DNA from: Draconibacterium sp.
Lineage (GTDB): Bacteria; Bacteroidota; Bacteroidia; Bacteroidales; Prolixibacteraceae
Assembly (NCBI GenBank): GCA_030595485.1
Contig: JAUVDE010000002.1
Location: forward strand, 1 to 33,223
DNA length: 33,223 bases
Reading direction: 5' to 3'
Position 1 is the stretch's first letter. Every line of letters starts with the position of its first letter. Shown one piece after another: positions 18,135-24,974 of the stretch. Below the pieces are notes generated by a model. That model saw nothing but the letters and a program-made list of their open reading frames with translations. It did no database searches and was not told the origin of the DNA. The position numbers and the translations under genes were made by a program.

Positions 18135-19109
18135 ATGGCACACATCCCACGATTGTTAAGTAAACAGCTAAGTCGGTTTGTATCGGCCGAAAAACTTTTT
18201 CAATCAAAAACACCCGTTTTTTTACCTTTTTACCATGTGGTTAGTGACCAAGCACTCCCTTGCATTTTAAATTACCCTTACTTAAACGAGAAGGAGTTTG
18301 AACAACAACTCGACTTCTATCTGAAGTATTTCAAACCGGTTTCGCTTGAATATATCTACGAAAATCCGAGGCCTGAAGAAAAGGTATTTCATTTAAGCTT
18401 TGATGATGGCTTGCGCTCGTGTGCTGAAATTGTTGCTCCACTTTTGCTGAGAAAAGGCATTCCCGCAACCTTTTTTATCAACTCAGGATTTGTCGATAAC
18501 AAAGAACTGTTTCATCGCTACAAAGCAAGTTTAGTTTTAACAGAAATGCTTCTGCACCCCGACGCAGAGGCAGAGAGTTTACTGCTGGAAAACAATTTGA
18601 CACAGGGAAATTTACTGAAAGCCGATTTTTCGCAAAGATCAATTTTAGATGAAGCTGCCGATCTACTCGAACTGGACTTTGGAACTTTTTTAGCCGAAGA
18701 AAAACCCTATTTAAGCACTGCCCAAATTAAAGACTTAAGCCATAAAGGTTTTTCAATAGGTGGACACAGCCATAAACATCCCGAGTTTTGGAAAATATCA
18801 GAGAAAAAGCAATTTAAACACGTGCGGAAAAGCATGAACTGGCTTACTGAAAATATCAACCAGAAAGTCAAGGCTTTTTCGTTTCCTTTTACCGATGACG
18901 GAGTTTCGAGGAAGCTCTTTCAACGTATTAAAGACGAAAATATTTGCGATATTACATTTGGAACAGCTGGAGTAAAATACGATAAAATTGACACGCATTT
19001 GCAACGCTATCCAGTCGAACAAGCAGGTAATCTTGAAGAAAATTTAAAAGCAGAATTTTTGTATTTTAAGCTCCGTAAAGCAATGGGTAAATCCTGTGTA
19101 AAACATTGA
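18135..19109 (+). CDS. Polysaccharide deacetylase (NodB-type) family protein
   Basis: 324 residues of the carbohydrate esterase 4/NodB fold. Motif 1 is LSFDDG (Asp90, Asp91), motif 2 is GGHSHKHPEF (His211, His215 spaced as HxxxH), and a later FSFPFTDDG corresponds to motif 3. KGIPATFFINSGF lies near 110, typical of the family. It would remove N-acetyl (or formyl) groups from an aminosugar. There is no signal peptide, unlike cell-wall deacetylases, which points to a cytoplasmic precursor as substrate. A helical insertion (about 130-195) separates the motifs. It overlaps the next gene by 4 bases (TTGA). Confidence 0.85.
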   Translation: MAHIPRLLSKQLSRFVSAEKLFQSKTPVFLPFYHVVSDQALPCILNYPYLNEKEFEQQLDFYLKYFKPVSLEYIYENPRPEEKVFHLSFDDGLRSCAEIVAPLLLRKGIPATFFINSGFVDNKELFHRYKASLVLTEMLLHPDAEAESLLLENNLTQGNLLKADFSQRSILDEAADLLELDFGTFLAEEKPYLSTAQIKDLSHKGFSIGGHSHKHPEFWKISEKKQFKHVRKSMNWLTENINQKVKAFSFPFTDDGVSRKLFQRIKDENICDITFGTAGVKYDKIDTHLQRYPVEQAGNLEENLKAEFLYFKLRKAMGKSCVKH

Positions 19110-20188
19110 ACTTAGAAATAAAAAAAATACGATTGAATGAATTGGAAGATTTTGTAAACAGCAAAACTTTCCATGAGTTTGAATACCTACCAATTTCTGA
19201 TATTCGCAGCAAATCGTACCTCGCCAATCCACATGCCTTACCCGACGATTTTGTAGTGTACCTCGGATTTTTCGAAAACAAGCTGGTGGCTTTCAGAAGT
19301 TTACTTCCCGATATTATTCAAACCGATTACCAAACAATACGATTTGCCTGGTGTAGTGGAGCTTGGGTTCATCCTGATTTCAGAAGAAAAAGCTTTTCAA
19401 AAAAACTGCTAAAAGAAGCTTATACCGATTGGGATAAAAAGCTGATGTTTACGAATTACATACCCAATTCAGAAAAATTAATAGTAGAAACCGGTTGGTT
19501 TAAACCCATCCATCAATTTAATGGTGTGCGGGCTTACCTATTCCCAAAAACTAGAAAGTTACTTCCGAATGCAAACGCTAATATATTATTCAAAATTATT
19601 TTTTCTCTTATCGATTGGGTTATTTCAATATACTCTTCCATTCGTTTGTTCCTTTTTACTGAAAAAATAATTTCATCGGTCACCTTTAAAACCCTTGACT
19701 TTCCTGACCAACAATGTTATCAATCGCTTAAAGAATCACAATCTGTTTTTTCGCGTGGAGCATTGGAATTAAAATGGATCTTTGATAATCCCTGGATTTC
19801 ATCTCAAAAATCGAAAGCAAACAGTAAATATCCATTCTCATCGTTTTCAAATTCATTTATTTATAAAACGATAAAAGTATACTCGGAAAATGGGTTCGTT
19901 GGATTTTTTCTATTTTCTGTTCGTGAAGGGCATTTAAAAACACTTTATTGGCAGTTACCCGATGGGTTTGAAAAAGAAATTACTGCTTACTTAAAACATT
20001 TCTGCAAAAAGAATAAAGTAGAAATGACCACTGTTTATAAAAAAGAAATTGCAGAACAGTTGTTTAAAAGAAAATTCCCATTTTTGCACTTGAAAAAATA
20101 CGGACAAAAAATTTACAGCACATTTGAAATACAAAACAATTCGGAAATTAAGTTTCAAGACGGTGATGGCGATGTAATTTTTACCTAA
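19106..20188 (+). CDS. GNAT family N-acetyltransferase-like protein
   Basis: 360 residues. The N-terminal GNAT domain (about 1-155) shows the acetyl-CoA-binding pattern AWVHPDFRRKSFSKKLLKEA near 90-108. The second half (about 190-345) looks like another, degenerate acyltransferase-type domain. The proposed start is TTG at 19106, overlapping the TGA of the upstream gene, because no ATG occurs in frame nearby and homology-like sequence begins at once. It is the last of the four modification genes, 12 bases before upp. The substrate is unknown; acylation of an aminosugar freed by the neighbouring deacetylases is a plausible inference. Confidence 0.72.
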   Translation: MNLEIKKIRLNELEDFVNSKTFHEFEYLPISDIRSKSYLANPHALPDDFVVYLGFFENKLVAFRSLLPDIIQTDYQTIRFAWCSGAWVHPDFRRKSFSKKLLKEAYTDWDKKLMFTNYIPNSEKLIVETGWFKPIHQFNGVRAYLFPKTRKLLPNANANILFKIIFSLIDWVISIYSSIRLFLFTEKIISSVTFKTLDFPDQQCYQSLKESQSVFSRGALELKWIFDNPWISSQKSKANSKYPFSSFSNSFIYKTIKVYSENGFVGFFLFSVREGHLKTLYWQLPDGFEKEITAYLKHFCKKNKVEMTTVYKKEIAEQLFKRKFPFLHLKKYGQKIYSTFEIQNNSEIKFQDGDGDVIFT

Positions 20189-20200
20189 TTATTAGAAACA

Positions 20201-20863
20201 ATGGAAATTAAAGTTTTAGGCAACAAGCACTCAATCTTAGACCAGTATCTGGCAGAAATTCGCGATATTTCAATTCAAACAGATCCACTTCGTTTTCGGA
20301 ATAACATGAACCGAATGGGCGAAATTTTTGCTTACGAAATTAGTAAAGAATTGCCATTTGAAGTAAACGATGTACAAACACCGCTTGGAGTTGCAAAAGT
20401 TCCAAAGTTGATTCAACACCCGGTTTTAGCGACTATTTTACGTGCCGGACTTGCTACTCACAATGGTTTGCTTCGCATTTTCGACCGTGCCGAAAACTGC
20501 TTTATATCGGCGTATAGAAAATACAACGAAAGTGGTAAATTTGAAATTGAGTTTGAATACATGGCCTCTCCATCGCTCGACGATAAAATTGTGATTTTGT
20601 CTGACCCCATGTTGGCTTCCGGAAAATCGATGGAAATTGGTTACGAAGCATTGTTTAGCAAAGGAACGCCGGCGCATGTGCATCTGGTGGCTATTATTGC
20701 CAGTCAGGAAGGTGTTGATTATTTGGCTGAAAAAATTAAAGCTGACAATGTAACATTATGGTTGGGTGCCATTGACCCGGAAATGACTCCAAAATCATAT
20801 ATCGTGCCGGGATTGGGCGATGCAGGTGATTTAGCTTTCGGAGAAAAAATTGATTCCAAGTAA
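20201..20863 (+). CDS. upp: Uracil phosphoribosyltransferase
   Basis: Pyrimidine salvage enzyme that makes UMP from uracil and PRPP. The 220 residues fit the family (208-220). The PRPP-binding loop appears as ILSDPMLASGKSM near residues 130-142, and the uracil-binding signature YIVPGLGDAGDLAFG is at the C-terminus. ILRAGLATHNGLLRIF near 80 corresponds to the conserved region of the N-terminal half. It ends the plus-strand group and runs directly into a symmetric terminator. Confidence 0.95.
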   Translation: MEIKVLGNKHSILDQYLAEIRDISIQTDPLRFRNNMNRMGEIFAYEISKELPFEVNDVQTPLGVAKVPKLIQHPVLATILRAGLATHNGLLRIFDRAENCFISAYRKYNESGKFEIEFEYMASPSLDDKIVILSDPMLASGKSMEIGYEALFSKGTPAHVHLVAIIASQEGVDYLAEKIKADNVTLWLGAIDPEMTPKSYIVPGLGDAGDLAFGEKIDSK

Positions 20864-20864
20864 A

Positions 20865-20901
20865 AAAAATGGCATCCAGAATTTAACTGGATGCCATTTT
20901 T
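20865..20901. terminator. Bidirectional intrinsic terminator between upp and the reductase gene
   Basis: A perfect inverted repeat (AAAAATGGCATCCAG and its complement) around a 7-base loop, with A-run on the left and T-run on the right, so it can serve both upp (plus) and the convergent reductase gene (minus). Confidence 0.88.
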
Positions 20902-20938
20902 CAAAAGGTAGTTCTTCTTCACAAAAGAATACCGTTCG

Positions 20939-21619
20939 TTAAAAGTAAACTTCAACATTTACATTTTCGCGGCCAAATCCTTTATCGCTTAATATCTCCA
21001 TCGAATCGAAAATCATATCACTGTTTCCACATAAATAAAAACAGGTGTCCTTATCAAACTCAGTAATCTTTAAGTAATCTGTTACACGCCCATTAAAGTC
21101 GCCATTTTTATCACGCGAAGTACAAAGCGTAAAACGCTCATCAGCATATTCTTCTCTATCGTAACCTTCCTCAACATAACGCACTCCATGAATTAAATGA
21201 TAATCTAACCCAAGATAACTTTCTACAATACTGTGAAAAGGTGCAATTCCAGTTCCACTGGCAATAAACACATGTTTATGCGAATCTTTACGTTTTTCAT
21301 CTAAACCAAACTTTCCAAAAGGCCCATGTATCTCAACCATATCACCAACTTTCAGGTGTTTCAATTTTGGTGAGAAATAGCCACCTTCAACTTCCTTAAC
21401 CAATACCTGCAGGTTCTCTCCTTTTTCGGCACTATAAATCGAGTACTCGCGACTTTGGTAGTCGCCCGAAATGGACAATGAAATGTGCTGCCCTGCCACA
21501 AATTCGAAACGGCTTTTGGGTAAAGAAAGCACAAAGGTATGCTCCGATAAATTCTTAATATCTTCTACTTTATAGTAATTGGTGTCGAGCTGCACTTCTG
21601 GCTTCATATCTATTATCAT
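20939..21619 (-). CDS. FAD/NAD(P)-binding oxidoreductase, ferredoxin/flavodoxin-reductase type
   Basis: 226 residues. The FAD-binding beta-barrel (about 1-100) carries the REYSIYS motif (RxYS) and the GGYFSPKL/VGDMVEIHGPFG stretch. The NAD(P)-binding half (about 105-226) has ASGTGIAPFHSI and the closing CGNSDMI. No iron-sulphur domain is attached, so it resembles stand-alone ferredoxin- or flavodoxin-NADP reductases. It passes electrons between NAD(P)H and a small carrier. The gene is divergent from a flavodoxin-like gene across 204 bases that contain a palindrome; a functional pair is plausible but not shown. Confidence 0.87.
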   Translation of the reverse strand: MIIDMKPEVQLDTNYYKVEDIKNLSEHTFVLSLPKSRFEFVAGQHISLSISGDYQSREYSIYSAEKGENLQVLVKEVEGGYFSPKLKHLKVGDMVEIHGPFGKFGLDEKRKDSHKHVFIASGTGIAPFHSIVESYLGLDYHLIHGVRYVEEGYDREEYADERFTLCTSRDKNGDFNGRVTDYLKITEFDKDTCFYLCGNSDMIFDSMEILSDKGFGRENVNVEVYF

Positions 21620-21645
21620 ACTGTATTCCTTTTATTTCGGCGCAA

Positions 21646-21653
21646 AAATATAT
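21646..21653 (-). promoter_or_regulatory. Candidate -7 element for the reductase gene
   Basis: TATTTTTG on the minus strand fits TAnnTTTG and lies about 27 bases upstream of the reductase ATG. No clear TTG -33 box is seen; the palindrome occupies that area. Confidence 0.4.
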
Positions 21654-21668
21654 TGTTTTTTACATATT

Positions 21669-21684
21669 AATACCTATTGGTATT
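21669..21684. promoter_or_regulatory. Perfect palindrome, candidate operator in the divergent redox promoter region
   Basis: AATACC, four bases, GGTATT: a perfect 6+6 inverted repeat about 50 bases upstream of the reductase start codon and 140 upstream of the flavodoxin. On the minus strand a TAnnTTTG match (TATTTTTG, 21646-21653) lies just downstream, placing the palindrome over the expected -33 area of the reductase promoter, where a repressor would act. Confidence 0.45.
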
Positions 21685-21823
21685 TTATTTCATCGATATT
21701 TATAGAGAATTAACCGATTTTTAACACTAATGTTCAATAACTAGCTCTAAATTTAGATAGAAATTTTCGATTACAGATTACAATTTTTTATCAACTCAAC
21801 AAAGCGACTAAAGTACTACTCAC

Positions 21824-22438
21824 ATGAAAACATTAATCACCTACGCCACTAACCACGGATGCACGGAAAAAACTGCCTTCCTATTAAATGATTTCCTCGG
21901 AGGAACAGCACAACTCATTAATTTAAAAGAAAACTCAAATCCAGATTTAACAAACTTCGATCGAATAATTATTGGTGGTTCGATTCATGCCGGACGAATT
22001 CAAAAGAACATAAAAAAGTTTTGTGAGAAACATAAAAACGAGCTTAAAAACAAGGAGTTGGGCTTATTTATTTGCTGCATGGAAGAGGGAGAAAAAGCCC
22101 AAGTTCAGTTTAACGATGCTTTCCCTGAAATACTCAGACAAAATGCGAAAGCTTCAGCTTGTTTGGGTGGAGAATTCGACTTTGAGAAAATGACAGCTTT
22201 TCAGAAAATGATTATAAAGAAAGTGACAAAATTGAACACAACACCTCAACTGTTGACCACGAAGCAATTCGGAAATTCTCGAAGAAAATGGATAAAGTTT
22301 TTAATCCGTTTTTGTTTCTTGTTTAGTTCTGATAAACCCACTACTTGTAAAACATTCGTTGTTAGAATAACATGTAAAATGCTTTTAACAGCTCTTTATA
22401 TTGCGCAGCATAGCTTCCATCTTCATTGTAAATTATGA
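21824..22438 (+). CDS. HemG-like flavodoxin-domain protein with frameshifted C-terminus
   Basis: The first 135 residues form a flavodoxin domain like menaquinone-dependent protoporphyrinogen oxidase (HemG): the FMN phosphate loop TYATNHGCTEKTA near residues 6-18, FDRIIIGGSIHAGRI near 47, and FDFEKMTAFQKMIIKKVTK near 118-136. After that the annotated frame turns into non-family sequence and runs 77 bases into the convergent trmN6 gene. Shifting by one base at the AAAA run 22228-22231 restores a family-like tail (IEHNTSTVDHEAIRKFSKKM, then DKVF) ending at TAG 22324-22326, about 167 residues in all. So one A has probably been lost, either in the genome or in the assembly. Flavodoxin family firm; HemG function is a guess. 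Confidence 0.72.
   Translation: MKTLITYATNHGCTEKTAFLLNDFLGGTAQLINLKENSNPDLTNFDRIIIGGSIHAGRIQKNIKKFCEKHKNELKNKELGLFICCMEEGEKAQVQFNDAFPEILRQNAKASACLGGEFDFEKMTAFQKMIIKKVTKLNTTPQLLTTKQFGNSRRKWIKFLIRFCFLFSSDKPTTCKTFVVRITCKMLLTALYIAQHSFHLHCKL
22228..22326 (+). pseudogene. Out-of-frame C-terminal tail of the flavodoxin-like gene
   Basis: In the frame starting ATT at 22231 the sequence reads as the expected amphipathic C-terminal helix of the HemG-like protein and stops at 22324-22326, 35 bases before the trmN6 stop codon. The upstream frame is joined by restoring one A in the run at 22228-22231. Confidence 0.65.
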
Positions 22439-23075
22439 GCTGGTCTTTTGTAAAGGCTTTTGGGGTTTTACTGAATTCAAATAATACGCGGTTTACATTT
22501 TTTGAGACTTTGGGTTTAACTTCCATTTTACGAGTTAAAAATAATCCTATTTTACGTGCCAGTGTTTCAAATTTTCCTGCAGCTTCATTGGGTAAGATTA
22601 CGGCCAATGTACCTTCGGCACTCAATAGTTTATCTGAATAAGAAAGTAATTCAGAAAAAGGCAAAGAATCGTTATGACGGGCAAGTGTGCGATTTTTGTT
22701 TCCGGCTTTTGAAGCATTGCTAAAAAACGGAGGATTGGATACAATTAAATCAAATGTTGATGATTGCTTTTCAACGAAATCCTGTAACGAAGAATGTACT
22801 ATTTCAACTCTACCCTTCCAAGGCGAATCCGCTACATTTTGTTGGGCTTCCAACGCCGCATTTTCTTCAATCTCAATTCCCATTATTTTGGCATTTGTGC
22901 GCTGAGCCATCATTAAAGCAATTACTCCGGTTCCAGCACCAATATCTAAAACAGTATCACACCTTTTGGTATTTACCCAGCCGCCCAGCAAAACACCATC
23001 GGTACCCACTTTCATGGCCGACTTTTCTTGCTGAATAGTAAATTGTTTGAATTGGAAGTAATTATTTCTACCCAT
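22362..23075 (-). CDS. trmN6: tRNA1(Val) (adenine-37-N6)-methyltransferase
   Basis: SAM-dependent methyltransferase of the YfiC/TrmN6 group, which modifies A37 of tRNA-Val. The 237 residues match the family (E. coli 245). The N-terminus FQFKQFTIQQEKSAMKVGTDG is typical. The SAM-binding motif I is VLDIGAGTGVIALMMAQ (about 41-57) and the catalytic motif is NPPF at residues 114-117, inside LIVSNPPFFSN. The ATG at 23075 is 26 bases downstream of the stop of the truncated DUF2400 gene, so the two were probably once a minus-strand operon. The 3' end overlaps only the frameshifted version of the convergent flavodoxin ORF. Confidence 0.93.
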   Translation of the reverse strand: MGRNNYFQFKQFTIQQEKSAMKVGTDGVLLGGWVNTKRCDTVLDIGAGTGVIALMMAQRTNAKIMGIEIEENAALEAQQNVADSPWKGRVEIVHSSLQDFVEKQSSTFDLIVSNPPFFSNASKAGNKNRTLARHNDSLPFSELLSYSDKLLSAEGTLAVILPNEAAGKFETLARKIGLFLTRKMEVKPKVSKNVNRVLFEFSKTPKAFTKDQLIIYNEDGSYAAQYKELLKAFYMLF

Positions 23076-23101
23076 AGTAATATTAGCAAAGATGCGAAGA
23101 T

Positions 23102-23398
23102 TTAGAATTTTTCAAAAACACCCAACCCGAATAATGCAAAGTCGTATTTTACAGGGTCGTTTTTATCGAATTTACGAAGTGCTTCAGTTATTTCCTCAAC
23201 AGCTTTCCAATCGCTCGATTTACGTGTTAACAAGCCTAGTTTTCGCCCCACATTACCTGTGTGCACATCAAGCGGTAACATTAACGCTGAACTTGGGATT
23301 CCATTCCACAAGCCAAAATCAACGCCTCTTTTATCGTTTCGCACCAACCACCTCAAATACATGTTCAGTCGGGTAATTATGGTAGTTGTTTGAATCAT
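23102..23398 (-). pseudogene. C-terminal remnant of a DUF2400 (TIGR02757) gene
   Basis: 98-codon ORF whose residues from RLNMYLRW onward align with the last third of the complete paralogue at 23438-24196 (shared RLNMYLRW/KINMYLRW, GVDFGLW, CPLDVH/LPLDVH, DPVKYDFALFG). The family is about 250 residues, so some 165 N-terminal residues are missing. The first dozen codons (MIQTTTIIT) have no match in the paralogue, placing the break near 23372. Nucleotide identity with the neighbour is only moderate by eye, so this is an old paralogue or native orthologue, not a fresh duplicate. It lies just upstream of trmN6 on the same strand. The function of the family is unknown. Confidence 0.75.
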
Positions 23399-23437
23399 TC
23401 CTAATTTTCTTATTTTTAGAGCATTAAATATAGTCTT

Positions 23438-24196
23438 ATGGAAATTGATTTAAAAGAATTTCTTGATGAAAAGGTGAAGCAATATAATACACCCGATTTT
23501 ATTGAACTTGATCCCGTTCAGATACCTCATATGTATTCATTAAAAGAAGATATTGAAATATCCGGTTTCTTAACAGCGACAATTTCTTGGGGAAATCGCA
23601 AAATGATTATTCGGAATGCTAAACGTTTGATGGAATTAATGGGTAATTCTCCTTATGATTTTATTCTCAACCATAAGGATAAACACTTACAGAAAATGGA
23701 TGGTTTTGTCCACCGAACCTTTAATTTTACAGACTTGATTACTTTTATTGATGCATTGAAACATATATATATAAAAGAGGATGGATTGGAAGGTATTTTT
23801 AACAAGCACAAAACTTCAGAATCCCTACAACCAGCAATCCACCATCTTAGGGAAGAGTTCTTTTCAATACCACACCTTGTTCGTACAAAAAAGCATTTAC
23901 CAGATCCTTTAAAAGGTTCTGCGGCAAAAAAAATAAATATGTATTTAAGATGGATGATTCGTGACGACAAATGTGGGGTCGATTTTGGTTTATGGAAAGA
24001 AATATCACCTTCTATTTTGTCCTGCCCACTTGATGTACATTCTGGGCGTATCGCGAGAAGGTTTGGCTTGCTGAAACGAAAACAAGATGATGCAAAATCA
24101 GTAAAAGAATTAGATAATTCACTAAGGTTATTGGATGAAAAAGATCCGGTGAAATATGACTTTGCTTTATTTGGAATTGGAGTTCACGAAAAATGA
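23438..24196 (+). CDS. DUF2400 (TIGR02757) family protein, complete copy
   Basis: 252 residues, full family length. The recognisable stretches are LEFL/ISGFLTATISWGNRKMIIRNA near 40-60, MGNSPYDFI near 68, DGFVHRTFNFTDLITFI near 90, and the C-terminal KKINMYLRWMIRDDK, GVDFGLWKEIS, CPLDVHSGRIARRFGL and KYDFALFGIGVH. The biochemical role is unknown; the family is widespread in Bacteroidota. Base use differs from its surroundings: of about sixteen serine codons none is TCG, a codon very common in neighbouring genes, and the gene looks more AT-rich. It stands head-to-head with the broken copy at 23102-23398, suggesting acquisition by transfer and displacement. Confidence 0.82.
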   Translation: MEIDLKEFLDEKVKQYNTPDFIELDPVQIPHMYSLKEDIEISGFLTATISWGNRKMIIRNAKRLMELMGNSPYDFILNHKDKHLQKMDGFVHRTFNFTDLITFIDALKHIYIKEDGLEGIFNKHKTSESLQPAIHHLREEFFSIPHLVRTKKHLPDPLKGSAAKKINMYLRWMIRDDKCGVDFGLWKEISPSILSCPLDVHSGRIARRFGLLKRKQDDAKSVKELDNSLRLLDEKDPVKYDFALFGIGVHEK

Positions 24197-24233
24197 TAAT
24201 TCACCATCTAAAAAATTGGTGCATTGATTGTTT

Positions 24234-24265
24234 AAAAAAAGATGCTACCCACTTGGGATAGCATC
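24234..24265 (-). terminator. Rho-independent terminator (minus strand) after the ThiF-like remnant
   Basis: GATGCTACCC and GGATAGCATC form a 10-base stem with one mismatch around a 5-base loop. On the minus strand it is followed by seven T residues. It starts 17 bases after the stop codon of the ThiF-like remnant and so marks the original end of that gene. It also lies convergent to the DUF2400 copy. Confidence 0.8.
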
Positions 24266-24281
24266 TAATTTAAATTTGTTA

Positions 24282-24494
24282 CTAAAGACCCATAATACCA
24301 ATGAATGGTTTCCGATCTCCTATACCAACTGATTTTACAAGGTATTTATCGGGTTCACCATCTGCTTCGAATCAAAATAAATTATCGGAAATACCAACTC
24401 TTACAATTGCATTTACATTTTCGTCACAAGACTTAAATGGATCAATTTTGTTTAAGAATTCGTTTACTGCCATCGAAGAAAGTTGCATATCCAT
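24282..24494 (-). pseudogene. C-terminal remnant of a probable ThiF/E1-like adenylyltransferase, with in-frame stop
   Basis: Reading the minus strand from ATG 24494 gives 71 codons: MDMQLSSMAVNEFLNKIDPF..., then ...DGEPDKYLVKSVGIGDRKPF and a natural TAG stop. The AVNEFLxxxxPF stretch and the VGxGDxxPxxGxM ending resemble, from memory, the C-terminus of ThiF-family (E1-like) adenylyltransferases, which occur in bacterial ubiquitin-like conjugation and defence clusters. An in-frame TGA at 24372-24374 interrupts it, probably a mutated TGG. The usual N-terminal ATP-binding domain is absent; upstream sequence is IS30-like. No E2, ubiquitin-like or JAB partner is nearby. Family call moderate; decay certain. 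Confidence 0.5.
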
Positions 24495-24633
24495 TCCGCT
24501 TTAACTCTCTGTAGATAGATGAGCGATGGATATTAAGCTGTTTTGCAATAAATGAAGCTTTATGCCCTGCTTTTAATAATGCTTCTATTTTAATCCTTTG
24601 CTCTACAGTAATATGACTATAATAGAAAATCAA
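24442..24633 (-). pseudogene. IS30-family transposase, N-terminal fragment
   Basis: 63-codon ORF with a helix-turn-helix typical of IS30 transposases: HITVEQRIKIEALLKAG, then FIAKQLNIHRSSIYRELKRN. The DDE catalytic domain, some 250 residues, is missing. After RELKRNG the frame enters the ThiF-like sequence and stops at 24442, so the fragment has been fused to foreign DNA near 24495-24505. No terminal inverted repeats could be identified. Not functional. Confidence 0.75.
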
Positions 24634-24790
24634 CTTTTCCGATTTTGGAATGAATGGCTTTATGCCGTAGTCTTTTGCAACCCGCAGGGCATGTCTGGTT
24701 TAAATTTAAAATTCTTTGTTGAAGATTTTGGGAAACACCTATCTTAATTTTCTCAGAATGAATTCAAACTAACTGTAATAAATAAGAATT
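24634..24790. other. Non-coding remainder of the island between the IS30 fragment and the tRNA terminator
   Basis: No recognisable gene. The minus-strand frame upstream of the IS30 fragment is open for about 25 codons (RVAKDYGIKPFIPK...) but resembles nothing I know. Probably decayed DNA upstream of the transposase. Confidence 0.4.
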
Positions 24791-24793
24791 TAT

Positions 24794-24814
24794 TTGACAC
24801 CAAACTTGACACCA
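24794..24814. repeat. Short tandem direct repeat TTGACACCA x2
   Basis: TTGACACCA occurs at 24794-24802 and again at 24806-24814, a 12-base period. It lies just beyond the tRNA-Gln terminator on the island side. It could be an integrase arm-site or attachment-site relic; no matching copy was found at another island border. Confidence 0.4.
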
Positions 24815-24822
24815 CCCAATAA

Positions 24823-24859
24823 AAAAAGCTCTGTAAACATTATGTTTTCAGAGCTTTTT
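24823..24859 (-). terminator. Intrinsic terminator of tRNA-Gln
   Basis: On the minus strand AAAAAGCTCTG, a 15-base loop region with further pairing, CAGAGC and seven T residues. It starts about 12 bases after the tRNA 3' end. The near-symmetric flanks (A-run and T-run) allow weak bidirectional use. Confidence 0.8.
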
Positions 24860-24870
24860 GAAGTTAAAAG

Positions 24871-24943
24871 TTGTCCCGCCAGGGCTCGAACCTGGACTCT
24901 TCTGTACCAAAAACAGACGTGTTGCCAATTACACCACAGGACA
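24871..24943 (-). tRNA. tRNA-Gln (anticodon UUG)
   Basis: A 73-base cloverleaf. The acceptor arms are TGTCCTG and CGGGACA with discriminator A at 24871. The D arm contains GTGTAATTGGCAACAC. The anticodon stem is TCTGT/ACAGA around loop TTTTGGT, giving anticodon TTG. The T arm is CCAGG-TTCGAGC-CCTGG. CCA is not encoded. It has its own promoter and terminator on the minus strand and appears intact. Confidence 0.95.
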
Positions 24944-24974
24944 ATCATTATTTGTCTTTTCGTTAAAGACGGTG

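Noticed and set aside
22226..22234. Programmed -1 ribosomal frameshift in the flavodoxin gene
   Set aside because: ACAAAATTG allows slippage by one base but is not a classical heptamer, and no downstream stimulator was recognised; indel or assembly error is more likely.
23092..23376. Plus-strand 94-codon ORF
   Set aside because: Antisense shadow of the truncated DUF2400 gene.
24372..24374. In-frame TGA read as tryptophan or selenocysteine in the ThiF-like remnant
   Set aside because: TGA is used as a normal stop in this window (for example at 19107-19109), no selenocysteine hairpin is seen, and the gene is already truncated; a nonsense mutation is simpler.
24301..24504. Plus-strand 67-codon ORF
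   Set aside because: It is antisense to the ThiF-like and IS30 remnants, whose minus-strand frames carry family-like motifs and a terminator.
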